A DNA stretch of 63,339 nucleotides from Bradyrhizobium centrolobii (GTDB lineage: Bacteria; Pseudomonadota; Alphaproteobacteria; Rhizobiales; Xanthobacteraceae), in NCBI RefSeq assembly GCF_001641635.1, contig NZ_LUUB01000065.1, positions 36,425-99,763 of the forward strand. The letters run 5' to 3'. Below the pieces are notes generated by a model. It saw only the letters and a list, made by a program, of their open reading frames with translations. It was not told the DNA's origin and ran no database searches. A program made the position numbers and the translations under genes. This document shows, in pieces, positions 16,870 through 26,311 of this stretch. Each line of letters starts with the position of its first letter. Position 1 is the stretch's first letter.

Positions 16870-18108
16870 TCATTGCGTCGGACGTTGAGCCACTCTGGTC
16901 CTGTCGCTAACCCTGTCGCTTGGATGCACCACCACCTGGGTTCCGGCCGGCAGCCCCGCTACGCCCTCGGCTATGCGATTGTTCCGATGTCCGATCTTCA
17001 CGATAGTCGTCTGCGCGCGCCCGTTCTCGATCACAAACACTGCCCAGTCATCGCCCTTTCGAAACAACGCACTGACCGGCACGGTCAATGCATCGTCCCC
17101 GCTCCAGGTCACGATATGCACAATGACCCGATAGTCATGGCCAAGTCGCGACCAAGCTTCCGGCGGATCGACGAAGTCGATGGTGACGCGGACCCGCTGC
17201 TCCTCGATGCCGAGCGCGGACACCTTGAGGAAACCTGCCGGATCAACTCGGACCACCTTCCCCTTTATCGTTGAACCACCCCAGCCATCAATCCGCACCA
17301 GCGCGCCTACCTTGATCTGCACCGCATCGGTGGAAAGCAGATCGGCGACTATCTCAAGATCGAGGGGATTACCGATCTCGACCAGCGGCGCTCCGGGCAG
17401 GACCGTCGCCTCGCTATCCTGCACGATCTTCAGCACCCGCCCGCTTGCCGGCGCAAGCACCCGAACGCAGCACGTGGGCTCCGCCGACGGCGGGACGCCG
17501 GCGGGGTCGATCAAGCGGGCGGCCAAACTTGCGCGTAAGGCGCGCCGGACTTCGACCTGAGCGCGCGCGCTCGCGAGACTCGCGTCATTGGTCGCCACGT
17601 CGAACTTGGCCTTGTCGAACGCCTGGACAGAGATGGACTGCGTCCGGGAGAGCGTCTCGGCGCGCTGGAATTCTGTCCGGGAGAAGTCGAGCGCGGCCTC
17701 GAGCCGCTTCACTTCGGCTTCCTGTTGCTGGATGGCGGCATCGGCAGCCAATACCTCGGCCGCGAGCTGATCGTGCGAGCGCACATCAATGAAGCTGGGA
17801 AGGGCCGGCTGCATCAAGGCGATGACCGTCTGATTGGCGACCACTTCGTCGCCAACATGGAGGGAAGGCCCCTGTTCGCCCGTCGGATGCGAGATCCTCA
17901 AGACCTTTCCGGCGACGGGCGCCGAAACAGTGTAGACGTGGCGCACGTTGGTCTTGCCGTCGTCATCGACCGTGACCTCCATCGGTCCTCTGGCTACGGT
18001 CGCGACATCCACAAGGGTGGGTCGCGGCCAGGCAAACCAGACAAGGCCGGCGAGACCAACGCCGATCGCTCCGCTCCATGCCGCCCGCTTGATCCAAATG
18101 TTGCTCAT
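16870..18108 (-). CDS. HlyD-family periplasmic adaptor
   Basis: A 412-residue adaptor with an N-terminal anchor (residues 9-27), lipoyl halves (VYTVSAPVAGKVLRISHP and RVLAPASGRVLKIVQDSEA), a long coiled-coil hairpin (about 115-205) and a beta-barrel region ending in an extra domain with VTWSGDDALTVPVSALF. It follows the permease gene by 3 bp on the same strand, and the ATPase gene precedes that, making a complete tripartite ABC exporter apart from the outer-membrane channel. Confidence 0.82.
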   Translation of the reverse strand: MSNIWIKRAAWSGAIGVGLAGLVWFAWPRPTLVDVATVARGPMEVTVDDDGKTNVRHVYTVSAPVAGKVLRISHPTGEQGPSLHVGDEVVANQTVIALMQPALPSFIDVRSHDQLAAEVLAADAAIQQQEAEVKRLEAALDFSRTEFQRAETLSRTQSISVQAFDKAKFDVATNDASLASARAQVEVRRALRASLAARLIDPAGVPPSAEPTCCVRVLAPASGRVLKIVQDSEATVLPGAPLVEIGNPLDLEIVADLLSTDAVQIKVGALVRIDGWGGSTIKGKVVRVDPAGFLKVSALGIEEQRVRVTIDFVDPPEAWSRLGHDYRVIVHIVTWSGDDALTVPVSALFRKGDDWAVFVIENGRAQTTIVKIGHRNNRIAEGVAGLPAGTQVVVHPSDRVSDRTRVAQRPTQ

Positions 18109-18111
18109 GGT

Positions 18112-20484
18112 TCAGTCTCGTGTCTTGAGAACCGCAACAAGGTCGAGCTGATTGACCCGATTACGCACGACCAATGCTGAAATCACCGCTGCGGCGAGCA
18201 CGATTCCGCTGGCAAACGCGTAGCTCGAATGTTCGATGATCAGGCGCCCCCGCATGACCTCGCCTGCAAGATTGAATCTCATGAACCACGCCAGCAGGTA
18301 ACCGGCGCCCCAGCCAAATGGCTGCGCGAGCAGCGTAAGCAGCCCGAGTTCCATCAGGAGGATAACCAGCACTTCACCACGGCCGAAGCCAAGCACACGG
18401 AGGCTGGCGAGCTCACGTGCCCGTTCCGAAAGCAAGATTCGCGAGCTGCTGTACACCACGCCGAACGCGATCAGCGCGGCAAACCCCGAATAGATCGTAG
18501 CCATGCTCGTCTCGATCGGGGCGAGCAAGGTTCGATAGTTCACCAACGAAAGCCGCTGTACGCCCACGCCGCTGACGGCCGGCATCGACTTGACCGTCCT
18601 GTAGAAGAGATCGCTCTTGTCATCGTCGAGCATCACGCTGACGGAGGTCACAGTTGGCGCCTCGCGCATCAGCCGTGCGAGGCTCTCGAGGTCCATCATG
18701 CCCTGAATGCCAAAGAAATCCTCGATCAACACGGCAACCGGTAGAGACTCCGTGCGCCGCTGTCCTTCCAGGAGATCCACCTCGACGAAATCGCCAACAT
18801 GCACCCCCAGGATCCCGGCGAGCCAGGCCGAGATGGCAATCCCGTTCTTCGGCAACGTAACGGCATGCAAATCGGCATTGATGATTCGGCGAAGGTCAGC
18901 ATCGCGCGGCCGGCCGCTGATCAGAATCCGGCGTTCGACGCTGCCGTTTCGGATGCGCACGGGAAGCTCCCGGTAAGGTTCGGCTGTCAGCACGCCGGGA
19001 AGCCGGGCGATCTGATTGACAACGTTGAGCGGGCGCTTCTCGGCAAAGCTGACCGACGCCGCCTGCCGCTCGGAAATGAAATAGGTCACGTTGATCAGGT
19101 CTTCGGTGGTGTCGATCAGGAACTGCGACACGATGATGATCGCGGTTGCGAGCGCCATGCCCAGCATGGTGAAGACAGCCCGGACCGGATGATGGGAGAC
19201 GTTGCGCAACATCATCATGGTCCGCTGCGAGGCGAGCCTGTCGATCGCCAATGCTGCCGGCAACACATGTCGGAACCGTTGCGGCGCCGGCGGTTGCATC
19301 GCAACGGCCGGTGGCAGGGTCGTGACCGCGCGCAAAGCGCGAACGGCACCTGCGATCCCGGCAACCAGGCTGAGAGCGCCGCCCAACACGTAGAGATCCG
19401 GGCTTCTGATGAAGATCAGGAACGGAAGGTTGAGCAGCCTTCCATACATCCCGGTGACGTAGGCCCCCAGCCAGGTGCCAGCGATGCCGCCGATCACCGT
19501 ACCAATAGCGACCAGCACGAGCACGAACTTCAGGTAGTGCGCGGCAATGCTGATATTCCGGTAGCCCAGCGCCTTCAGGAGCCCGATCTGCTCGCGGTCC
19601 AGCGTGACGATGCGGTTGAGCCATTGATTGATGAGGAAGATTGCGACGACCAGAAATATTGCAGGCAACGTCCTGCTCATGTTGCGGAGCATGTCGAGCC
19701 CGTGTTCACCCCATGCATGAGATGGGAGGTCTTTCCGCCCGTAAGCGGCTTGGCCGCCATACGGGTCTAGCAATCCATCCAGACGCTTGATGACCTCGGA
19801 TTCCGAAGCATCGCGCAGGAGCTTGACCGTCACCGAAGAGAATGCGCCGTCCAGGTTATAAACGTTGGCGAGAGCCTTTTCGGACATCCAGATGATGCCG
19901 AAACGGCGGTTGTCGGTGATGGTCTCGCCGGGACCTATCGTGTAGATGAATTCCGGCGACAGCGCCGTGCCGACGACGATGAGTTCTTGCTTGCGGCCAT
20001 TGAGAATCGCAGAGAAGCGGGATCCGAGCCCCAAGTCGTGGGCCACGGCAAAACCGTCATAGACCACGACCTCTTCAGCCCTTCCAAGCTCGGGCGTCCG
20101 GCCTGAACGCAGATAGATGCGATTCAGATGCTGTTCGGGCTCGTCGGGAAGCGAAATGAATTGTCCCGTCACCGGCTCGCGGGAATCCGGCATGTCCAGT
20201 AGAGCAAGCTTGACGATGCGAGCTTCGGCAGTGGCGACGCCAGGAATTTCCTCGATCTGTTCGAGGAGCTTCTTCGGCGCGCGTTTGACCTGCGCAAAGA
20301 CATCGGCAAATTGATTTCGTTCGTAATAGGCGTCGCGCGTTTCCACCAGGGATCGAATCGAGCCGACCGCGAGCACCAGTGTTGCCACAGCGCCCGCAAT
20401 GACGAGTGAGATCGCAAGCGCCTGGGCCCAAAGCCTGGTCAAATCGCGAAACAGCTTGAGATCGAGGGCTCGCATGACATTCAC
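18112..20484 (-). CDS. FtsX-like ABC permease (large form)
   Basis: A 790-residue permease with two FtsX-type modules. A first membrane segment at residues 17-40 is followed by a large periplasmic domain and three segments (about 275-410). A second copy follows: a segment near 445, a periplasmic domain and three segments at the end. This is the YknZ/LolCE-like double-length layout found in exporters of lipids or peptides. Its first bases overlap the ATPase gene (20481). With the ATPase and the HlyD adaptor it is one exporter; its substrate is not readable. Confidence 0.82.
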   Translation of the reverse strand: MNVMRALDLKLFRDLTRLWAQALAISLVIAGAVATLVLAVGSIRSLVETRDAYYERNQFADVFAQVKRAPKKLLEQIEEIPGVATAEARIVKLALLDMPDSREPVTGQFISLPDEPEQHLNRIYLRSGRTPELGRAEEVVVYDGFAVAHDLGLGSRFSAILNGRKQELIVVGTALSPEFIYTIGPGETITDNRRFGIIWMSEKALANVYNLDGAFSSVTVKLLRDASESEVIKRLDGLLDPYGGQAAYGRKDLPSHAWGEHGLDMLRNMSRTLPAIFLVVAIFLINQWLNRIVTLDREQIGLLKALGYRNISIAAHYLKFVLVLVAIGTVIGGIAGTWLGAYVTGMYGRLLNLPFLIFIRSPDLYVLGGALSLVAGIAGAVRALRAVTTLPPAVAMQPPAPQRFRHVLPAALAIDRLASQRTMMMLRNVSHHPVRAVFTMLGMALATAIIIVSQFLIDTTEDLINVTYFISERQAASVSFAEKRPLNVVNQIARLPGVLTAEPYRELPVRIRNGSVERRILISGRPRDADLRRIINADLHAVTLPKNGIAISAWLAGILGVHVGDFVEVDLLEGQRRTESLPVAVLIEDFFGIQGMMDLESLARLMREAPTVTSVSVMLDDDKSDLFYRTVKSMPAVSGVGVQRLSLVNYRTLLAPIETSMATIYSGFAALIAFGVVYSSSRILLSERARELASLRVLGFGRGEVLVILLMELGLLTLLAQPFGWGAGYLLAWFMRFNLAGEVMRGRLIIEHSSYAFASGIVLAAAVISALVVRNRVNQLDLVAVLKTRD

Positions 20485-21188
20485 CAGGCAAGTTCGGCTG
20501 TCGCAGCGCGTTTCTCGTTCCTGCGTTCGCTCGAAATGCGACCATCTGTGAAGAACAGCACACGATCGGCGACGGTCTGAATGCTGGCATTATGAGTAAT
20601 GATCAGTGTGGTGGTACCGAGCTGGCGGTTGACGCCGAGCAGCGCTTCGATGACGCGAATCCCTGTCTTGGAATCCAGCGCGCCGGTCGGCTCGTCGCAG
20701 AGCAGCACGGCGGGACGTTTAGCGATCGCGCGGGCAATAGCGACCCGCTGCTGCTCGCCGCCGGAAAGCTGGGCGGGAAAATTGTGCATCCGTGCTTCGA
20801 GCCCGACCAGGGAAAGCGCCTCGTCAGGGCGCATCGGACGGTCGGCGATCTCGGTGACCAGCGCGACGTTCTCATAGGCGGTGAGGCTGGGTACGAGATT
20901 GTAGAACTGGAACACGAAGCCCACGTGCTGGCGTCGGTAGCTTGTGAGTTCGCGGTCGTCGAGCCGGGTGAGCTCGAGGTCCCGGAAAAACAGCCTGCCA
21001 CTCGTCGGATGGTCGAGCCCGCCCATGATATTGAGCAAGGTCGTCTTGCCGCTCCCCGACGGTCCGAGAAGGACAACGACTTCCTTCTCAGCAATCTCGA
21101 GGTCGACGTTGGTCAGAGCATGCACCTGCATCTCGCCGGAGATGTAGGTCTTCGTCAAAGCGTTTGCCGTGAAGACAGAGCTTGTCAT
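20481..21188 (-). CDS. ABC exporter ATPase
   Basis: A 235-residue ATPase of the MacB/LolD class: Walker A GPSGSGKTT, Q-loop FVFQFYNLVPSL, signature LSGGEQQR, Walker B VLLCDEPTGALD and switch LIITHNAS. It heads the unit ATPase-permease-adaptor-dienelactone hydrolase. Upstream are a small membrane protein and a FixK-type box at 21484, so the exporter may be expressed under oxygen limitation. Confidence 0.87.
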   Translation of the reverse strand: MTSSVFTANALTKTYISGEMQVHALTNVDLEIAEKEVVVLLGPSGSGKTTLLNIMGGLDHPTSGRLFFRDLELTRLDDRELTSYRRQHVGFVFQFYNLVPSLTAYENVALVTEIADRPMRPDEALSLVGLEARMHNFPAQLSGGEQQRVAIARAIAKRPAVLLCDEPTGALDSKTGIRVIEALLGVNRQLGTTTLIITHNASIQTVADRVLFFTDGRISSERRNEKRAATAELAW

Positions 21189-21236
21189 GGCGATTGCTCA
21201 ACGCCGCACTCAAAGCGCACGCCCCGACGGTTGACG

Positions 21237-21425
21237 CTAATGATCCCTAGCAGACTCCCAAGTCTTACCAACCAGGTTGTGGCTATTCTCCTGGTGAGGA
21301 AAACGCACGTTCGTTGCGGACGTAAACGCTGTATCCGAGGTCTGCTGCCAACTTCCATCGAGGATGTACACCGCTGCAATCGCGATTACAGCCGCAGCCG
21401 CAATGGACATCCAGAAAACGCGCAT
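21237..21425 (-). CDS. small single-pass membrane protein
   Basis: A 62-residue protein: one N-terminal hydrophobic segment (residues 5-22, FWMSIAAAAVIAIAAVYIL) and a polar tail. The ATG at 21425 is chosen because GGGGAGGA lies eight bases upstream; a longer frame exists but lacks such a site. It is 48 bp upstream of the exporter ATPase and 59 bp downstream of a FixK-type box, so it is probably the first gene of that unit. Not recognised as a known family. Confidence 0.6.
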   Translation of the reverse strand: MRVFWMSIAAAAVIAIAAVYILDGSWQQTSDTAFTSATNVRFPHQENSHNLVGKTWESARDH

Positions 21426-21483
21426 TATGTCCTCCCCCGCCTGGAGGGTCATGCAATTAATGCTCCGTTCGGATGACTCTGGA

Positions 21484-21497
21484 TTGATTTAGATCAG
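21484..21497 (-). promoter_or_regulatory. FixK/FNR-type box 1
   Basis: TTGATTTAGATCAG, one base from the palindrome TTGAT-N4-ATCAA. It lies 59 bp before the small membrane protein start, consistent with activation at about -41 from a start site 15-30 bp upstream of the ATG. Confidence 0.5.
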
Positions 21498-21537
21498 GCC
21501 AGTCCTTTAGATTGGCTCGGTTTCATGGATCCGCAGT

Positions 21538-22731
21538 TCAGAAAACGGCGATTTTCCCGGCGACGAGTTCGCCGACCAGTTCCGGAATCCGGCCCAGATG
21601 ATCCGACGCGACCTCCGCAGTCGCCTCTCTTAGCCGCTCCAGGGCGAAGCCGTCCGGCGTTGCCAGCTTGAGATGAACTAGAGCTGGCGTTGACACCGGC
21701 GCGCCGATGCGGCTGACGATGAGGCACTGCGCTGCGAAAACTTGCGGAATGGCGGTTACCACTGTCTCGGCTATTCGCTTTGCCAGAATATTGTAAATCT
21801 TGCCGACATGGCTGACGGGGTTCTTGCCGGCGGCAGCTTCCAAGCTCATCGGCCGCCACGGGGTGATCAGACCATTGACGCGATTTCCCCGACCGACCTG
21901 CCCGTCGTCGCCAGCCTCCGCGGAGGTCCCGGTCACGGTCAGATAGATGCTGCCGGACGCCGTATCGTCGGCGGCGTTGACGGCCACCTCGCAATCCCCA
22001 AATCCCTGCTCGCTTGCGCGTTCGCGAGCGTACTCGGCGAGCGCGGTCTTTTGTTGCAGATAGCTGTCGATGTCCGTGAGGAACCGCCCGATCATGGCGC
22101 AGGCGATTGTGAGCTTGAGGTGCCCTCCGCTTCGAACGGCCATGATCTTGATGTCTTCGCCCCAAGCCGGATGGTCATGCGTGCGATCGCGCTCATGCAG
22201 TCGCTGCTCGATGTTGAGTGCGAGCCGTTCAAGAGGGCTGAGCGGGGCGTGGCCGACGCCGAACGAGGTGTCGTTGGCAAGCGGAATTGGCTGTGCGTTC
22301 CCCCGAGTGAACAGCGATTGCAGATCTTGCGAGCCTTGATGAACCAGAGCCTCGATACGGACGTGACGATCGGAGTCCAGAGCATGGAGATTGGCCTTCA
22401 GCCAGGCTCGAGAGCCCTCAATGGCGATGTCCTCGACTGGAATTGTCTCGTTTCCGACGTTGGTGATAGCACGTCCGGCCAGGAAGATTCTGACAGGGTC
22501 GGTCACCTCGCCGCCGCCGAAGGCCGGCATCGCCCGGCCGCCGCACAGGAGCGCCTTATCGACATTATGATGCAGCACATGGCCGAACCTGCCCTGGTAT
22601 TCGCGACAGAGACTGTGGGACAGCGTCTCGGCAAGGGCATCGCAGATCGTGTCCGGATGGCCGGCCCCCTTACGCTCGACGACCTCTACGTCATCGCGAT
22701 CGTCAAGCTGCGAAAGGACGAGATCAAACAT
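21538..22731 (-). CDS. archaeal-type methionine adenosyltransferase
   Basis: A 397-residue S-adenosylmethionine synthetase of the archaeal class (PF01941-type), not the common bacterial MetK. Recognisable parts are ERKGAGHPDTICDALAE, HHNVDKALLCGG, AVNAADD, IYLTVTGTSAEAGDDGQVG, GRGNRVNGLITPWRPMS and KNPVSHVGKIYN. The enzyme makes S-adenosylmethionine from methionine and ATP in the cytosol. It is 39 bp downstream of the Hsp20 gene on the same strand, so both probably follow the FixK-type box at 23385. A methyltransferase-like gene is in the same module. Confidence 0.88.
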   Translation of the reverse strand: MFDLVLSQLDDRDDVEVVERKGAGHPDTICDALAETLSHSLCREYQGRFGHVLHHNVDKALLCGGRAMPAFGGGEVTDPVRIFLAGRAITNVGNETIPVEDIAIEGSRAWLKANLHALDSDRHVRIEALVHQGSQDLQSLFTRGNAQPIPLANDTSFGVGHAPLSPLERLALNIEQRLHERDRTHDHPAWGEDIKIMAVRSGGHLKLTIACAMIGRFLTDIDSYLQQKTALAEYARERASEQGFGDCEVAVNAADDTASGSIYLTVTGTSAEAGDDGQVGRGNRVNGLITPWRPMSLEAAAGKNPVSHVGKIYNILAKRIAETVVTAIPQVFAAQCLIVSRIGAPVSTPALVHLKLATPDGFALERLREATAEVASDHLGRIPELVGELVAGKIAVF

Positions 22732-22770
22732 GGACGCAACCAGTTGGAACCGAAGAGACCATCGTCCCGG

Positions 22771-23322
22771 CTACTTGCCCTCGACGGGAATTCTCTTGTG
22801 CTTTCTGACGGCTTCGGGGGTCTTGGCCAGTTCGATCGTCAGCACACCGTTGGCGAATTGCGCCGCGATCTTGTCGGGGTCGACTCCGATTGGCATTTCG
22901 ATGAATCGTTCGAACGAGCCGTATTCGCGCTCGCGGAGATAGTAGCTTTGAGCCTGCTCTTCTCTGTCGTTCTTCTTTGCTGCCTTGACGACAAGCGTGT
23001 GGTCGGAGACTGATACCTCGATGTCCTTTGCCTCGGCACCCGGCAGCTCCACGCTGACCCGGAACAGCTTGTCTTCTTCCACCACATCGACGGCCGCGAC
23101 AATGGAGCTCAGCGGCATGCCGTGATGCAGCCGGCGCTCGATGTCAGCGATGCGGTGCAACGGATGCAATGTTGGAAACTCTTCAACGCGACGGGAAAAT
23201 TGATCAAAGACCTCGTCTAATTCGGAGCGAAGTCTCCGTAGCAAGCGGTGCGTCAGCGGATGGGTGGTCTCTGCCGGTTGCGCTGGCTTGTCTCTGAGCA
23301 CTTTGACTGCGGAATGTGCCAT
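22771..23322 (-). CDS. Hsp20/alpha-crystallin small heat-shock protein
   Basis: A 183-residue small chaperone. A helical N-terminal arm (residues 1-75) is followed by the alpha-crystallin domain (about 80-175) with FRVSVELPGAEAKDIEVSVS, HTLVVKAAKK, SFERFIEMP and ANGVLTIELAKTPE. Holdase for unfolding proteins. First gene of a two-gene unit with the archaeal-type S-adenosylmethionine synthetase; a FixK-type box sits 63 bp before the start. Confidence 0.88.
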   Translation of the reverse strand: MAHSAVKVLRDKPAQPAETTHPLTHRLLRRLRSELDEVFDQFSRRVEEFPTLHPLHRIADIERRLHHGMPLSSIVAAVDVVEEDKLFRVSVELPGAEAKDIEVSVSDHTLVVKAAKKNDREEQAQSYYLREREYGSFERFIEMPIGVDPDKIAAQFANGVLTIELAKTPEAVRKHKRIPVEGK

Positions 23323-23384
23323 GGCACCTGCTCCTTGCCTGTCGCCTCCCGGTTAGAAGCATTGGGCACGCGTCGCCCAAGGCT

Positions 23385-23398
23385 TTGATCTAGAGCAA
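23385..23398 (-). promoter_or_regulatory. FixK/FNR-type box 2
   Basis: TTGATCTAGAGCAA, one mismatch in the second half-site from TTGAT-N4-ATCAA. Position 63 bp before the Hsp20 start. Weaker than the boxes at 32229 and 33628. Confidence 0.42.
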
Positions 23399-23493
23399 AC
23401 TCCGGAGCCGGATTGAATAATTTCCTTTCAACTTGATCGGCATGAGAGCGTCGACCGGAACCCGACTAAAATGCCCCGATGGGTATGGTCTCG

Positions 23494-25098
23494 CTAAAGC
23501 CGCCCTGACCGGGAGATGCCGCGAGCCAGCCGAAGAGTGAACCATAGCGCCAAGGCATAGGCCACCGTTGCAAGAGCGGGAATGTCGTCGTAAAGCCGCG
23601 GACCGACGCTATGCAGCATGAGCAGCGATCCGGCAATATAGAGACCCAAAGTGACGACTGCGAGCGCAATGCGGTTGCTGCTGCGGTCGAGGTGTGTCTC
23701 CAAATCCTCAAGACCGTGAAGCCGCAAACTCAGCCCCAAACCCTCCCCTTCCCGGTTCAGCCGCCGAGTCCACGAGCTCAATAAGACCGGCAGTTCTTGC
23801 ACAGCGGCCAGGGTGCCGTGTTTCAGGCGATCGATCATGGTGTCCCAGTCGGCCTGCTCCATCGCGGCCTTCAGTACCTCGGGCCCTTTCGTCTGCAGGC
23901 TTTCCAGCAGCTCGAACTCCGGATCCAGCGTGCGCACCGCATGCTCGGCATTGAACATGGCACGCATCAGCACGATGAGCTCATAAGGGACGAACACGTT
24001 TTGCGCCTGGCCGAGGCGGCTAATCCTCAGGAACGCTTCGGCCATCGACCAATCCTTGACTGGACGTGCCGCATAATCGGCAATGATTTCCGCCAGTCCA
24101 TGGCGGAATTCAGCGCGATTCATCTCCCCGCCCAGCACGCCGAGATCAATCGCGGCGTCGAGGAGCCAGTCTGCGTCCTGGTGAATGAAGGCACTGGCGA
24201 AAGCGGCAAGCTCGCGGCGTGCGGCCCCGTCAAGAATTCCAACCAGCCCGAAATCGTGGAGACAGATTTTTTTCTCGGCCGTGATGAAGATGTTGCCGGG
24301 ATGCGGATCGCCATGGAACACGCCGAGAACAAAGACTTGGTACAGGTACGCGTCGACGAAGTTTTGGGCCAGCTGCGCCCCCTCCGTCCTGATCGCGGGA
24401 TCGTCGATTCGGCAGCCGCTGCTGCGCTCCTGGACGATCACGGTCTCGCTGACAAGGCCATCGATAGCGCGCGGGATGTGGATGGTCGGCCAATCGGCGA
24501 AGGCCACCACGAAACGCTTGATGTTGCGCGCTTCCTGGCGGAAGTCGATTTCCTTGCGCAGGTTGCTCCAGATCTCGTCGATAATCCGCAAGGGCTGGTA
24601 ATGCCGCAGGCGCGGGATCAGGGCGATGGCGAGCCGCGCCACCGCGCCGAGCGCGTGCATGTCGCGGTCGATCTGCGTCTTGATGCCCGGGCGGCGCACC
24701 TTCACGATCACCTGGCGTCCATCGTGGAGCGATGCGCCATGGACTTGCGCGACCGAGGCGGCAGCAAGCGGCTTCTCGTCGAAACTGGAAAAGAGTTCCT
24801 TGATGGGGCGGCCAAGGCCCCGCTCGATCTCTACGATCGCGGTCTTTGTTGGAAATGGTGAGATATGGTCTTGCAGCGACTGCAGGGCAGTAACGTATTC
24901 GTCGGGAAGAATATCCCGCCGCATGCTCAGGGCCTGCCCGAATTTGATGAAGGTTGTCCCGAGCCGCGCAAAGCTCAACCAGAGTTGCTCGGGCGGACTG
25001 AACGGCCCGCGCGTGAGGTGCAATCGCGCAAGAGCGAAGCTGCTTGCGAAGCGCAGTGTCTCGAACGCGATGCGGAAGAGCCGTAGCAATGAGCTCAT
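23494..25098 (-). CDS. ABC1/UbiB-family kinase-like protein
   Basis: A 534-residue protein of the ABC1/ADCK/UbiB family. The KxGQ motif is FIKFGQALSMR, the Ala-rich loop is KPLAAASVAQVHGA, the VAIK-like lysine lies in VIVKVRRPG, the ExD motif in LRKEIDFRQEA, and the catalytic and metal motifs are FHGDPHPGNIF and LHDFGLVG. Two C-terminal membrane segments (about residues 480-525) tether it. UbiB-like proteins support quinone biosynthesis or lipid extraction. It is the last gene of a leftward unit starting at the DUF2933 gene (26559), headed by a FixK-type box. Confidence 0.83.
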   Translation of the reverse strand: MSSLLRLFRIAFETLRFASSFALARLHLTRGPFSPPEQLWLSFARLGTTFIKFGQALSMRRDILPDEYVTALQSLQDHISPFPTKTAIVEIERGLGRPIKELFSSFDEKPLAAASVAQVHGASLHDGRQVIVKVRRPGIKTQIDRDMHALGAVARLAIALIPRLRHYQPLRIIDEIWSNLRKEIDFRQEARNIKRFVVAFADWPTIHIPRAIDGLVSETVIVQERSSGCRIDDPAIRTEGAQLAQNFVDAYLYQVFVLGVFHGDPHPGNIFITAEKKICLHDFGLVGILDGAARRELAAFASAFIHQDADWLLDAAIDLGVLGGEMNRAEFRHGLAEIIADYAARPVKDWSMAEAFLRISRLGQAQNVFVPYELIVLMRAMFNAEHAVRTLDPEFELLESLQTKGPEVLKAAMEQADWDTMIDRLKHGTLAAVQELPVLLSSWTRRLNREGEGLGLSLRLHGLEDLETHLDRSSNRIALAVVTLGLYIAGSLLMLHSVGPRLYDDIPALATVAYALALWFTLRLARGISRSGRL

Positions 25099-25167
25099 CC
25101 TCGGCTAGTTCCTATCCCGCGCCCACTGCCCCGCGACGGGGGCTAATCCGTTGAGCTGGATGGCCGA

Positions 25168-25641
25168 TTACCGGCGGTGATCGTACTTGAACTGAAGAGC
25201 AGCCGCACTGGCCCCGCTGCGCTCGACAGTGAGTTTCACCGTGTAGAGATCAAAGCCGGGTAGATCGAAGAAGCCGCCGTAAGTTGTGGTACCCGCGATC
25301 TGCATCGGCTCCAGCTTCTTCTTGCTGCCGGACAACCCGAGACCAGCGACCTCCGCAGTCACAACCGCATCCGAAACACGCGCGCCGTTCGCCGCATCGA
25401 AGACCGCGGCAACGAAGTGATACTCATGCGGACCCTTCGGAATGCCGCCGTGCATCGGCCGCTCCGTCGCACCGCTCGCAGGCAGCCCTTTTACAATTTC
25501 TGCCGGGACGACGCCGAGATAAACCGTCACTCCCCCAGCGGTTTTCGATTGGTCGGTTTCCGCGGCAACACCGCCGCTGCTCAAAGTGCCGGCGACGCCA
25601 AGCGCGCTCAGAAGAGCGGCTATCGTTCGCCGGCTAGCCAT
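25168..25641 (-). CDS. exported hypothetical protein
   Basis: A 157-residue protein with a signal peptide (about residues 1-28, ending near AAE) and a beta-rich mature part: VTVYLGVVPAEIVKGL, HYFVAAVFDAANGARVSDA-like strands and LYTVKLTVERSG. The pattern resembles small immunoglobulin-like periplasmic domains seen near cytochrome oxidase or copper assembly genes (FixH-like), but I cannot assign a family. The ATG at 25641 is preferred; a longer frame would run deep into the preceding gene. It overlaps the previous gene by 8 bp, so translational coupling is likely. Confidence 0.6.
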   Translation of the reverse strand: MASRRTIAALLSALGVAGTLSSGGVAAETDQSKTAGGVTVYLGVVPAEIVKGLPASGATERPMHGGIPKGPHEYHFVAAVFDAANGARVSDAVVTAEVAGLGLSGSKKKLEPMQIAGTTTYGGFFDLPGFDLYTVKLTVERSGASAAALQFKYDHRR

Positions 25642-26311
25642 GGCGGTACCCACCGCTCGATTCCTGCCCGAAGAGCCGGCTGAGCTTCGGAATAAATCCC
25701 GGCACCTCGGACGCGTACTTGTCGTAGGCATCGCCGAACTCCGCTCGGGCGTCCTGCTCTTCGGTGTGCGCGAGCTTCACGTACATCACGGTCAGGACCG
25801 GGAACATTGCCAAGGTAAGGATCGTGGGCCACTGCAGCAGGAACCCGAACATGATCAGGATGAAACCCACGTACTGCGGATGCCGCACGTAACTGTAGGG
25901 CCCAGTGGTCGCGAGGCTTCGCGTCTGCTGGGCGTCGTAAAGCACCTTCCAGGCCGCGGAGATCAAGATGAACCCGCCGGCGATGAAGATGAAGCTCAGG
26001 ATGTGGAACGGACCAAAATGGGGATTGGTCTTCCAGCCGAAGATCATTTCCAGGATGTGGCCCGCGTCATGCGAGAACCAGTCGACATCGGGAAAACGAG
26101 ACTGCAGCCAGCCTGACAGGAAGTAGATGGTCAGCGGAAATCCGTACATCTCCGCGAAGAGTGCCACCAGGAACGCGCTGAAGGCGCTGAACGAACGCCA
26201 GTCGCGGGGCGTCTGCGGCTTGAAGAAGCTATAGGCGAACAGGATGAAGACCACGGAGTTGACGATGACCAGGCTCCAGAGGCCATAGGCGGGCGCTGTG
26301 TCGTGCATCAC
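25634..26311 (-). CDS. isoprenylcysteine carboxyl methyltransferase-like membrane protein
   Basis: A 225-residue membrane protein with about six segments. The C-terminal half has the signature of the ICMT/PEMT group of membrane S-adenosylmethionine-dependent methyltransferases: TTGPYSYVRHPQYVGFILI and a later EEQDARAEFGDAYDKY helix with the paired acidic residues. In bacteria the substrates are mostly unknown; lipids or quinones are candidates. It overlaps DUF2933 (upstream) by 4 bp and the exported protein (downstream) by 8 bp. Confidence 0.75.
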   Translation of the reverse strand: MMHDTAPAYGLWSLVIVNSVVFILFAYSFFKPQTPRDWRSFSAFSAFLVALFAEMYGFPLTIYFLSGWLQSRFPDVDWFSHDAGHILEMIFGWKTNPHFGPFHILSFIFIAGGFILISAAWKVLYDAQQTRSLATTGPYSYVRHPQYVGFILIMFGFLLQWPTILTLAMFPVLTVMYVKLAHTEEQDARAEFGDAYDKYASEVPGFIPKLSRLFGQESSGGYRHG

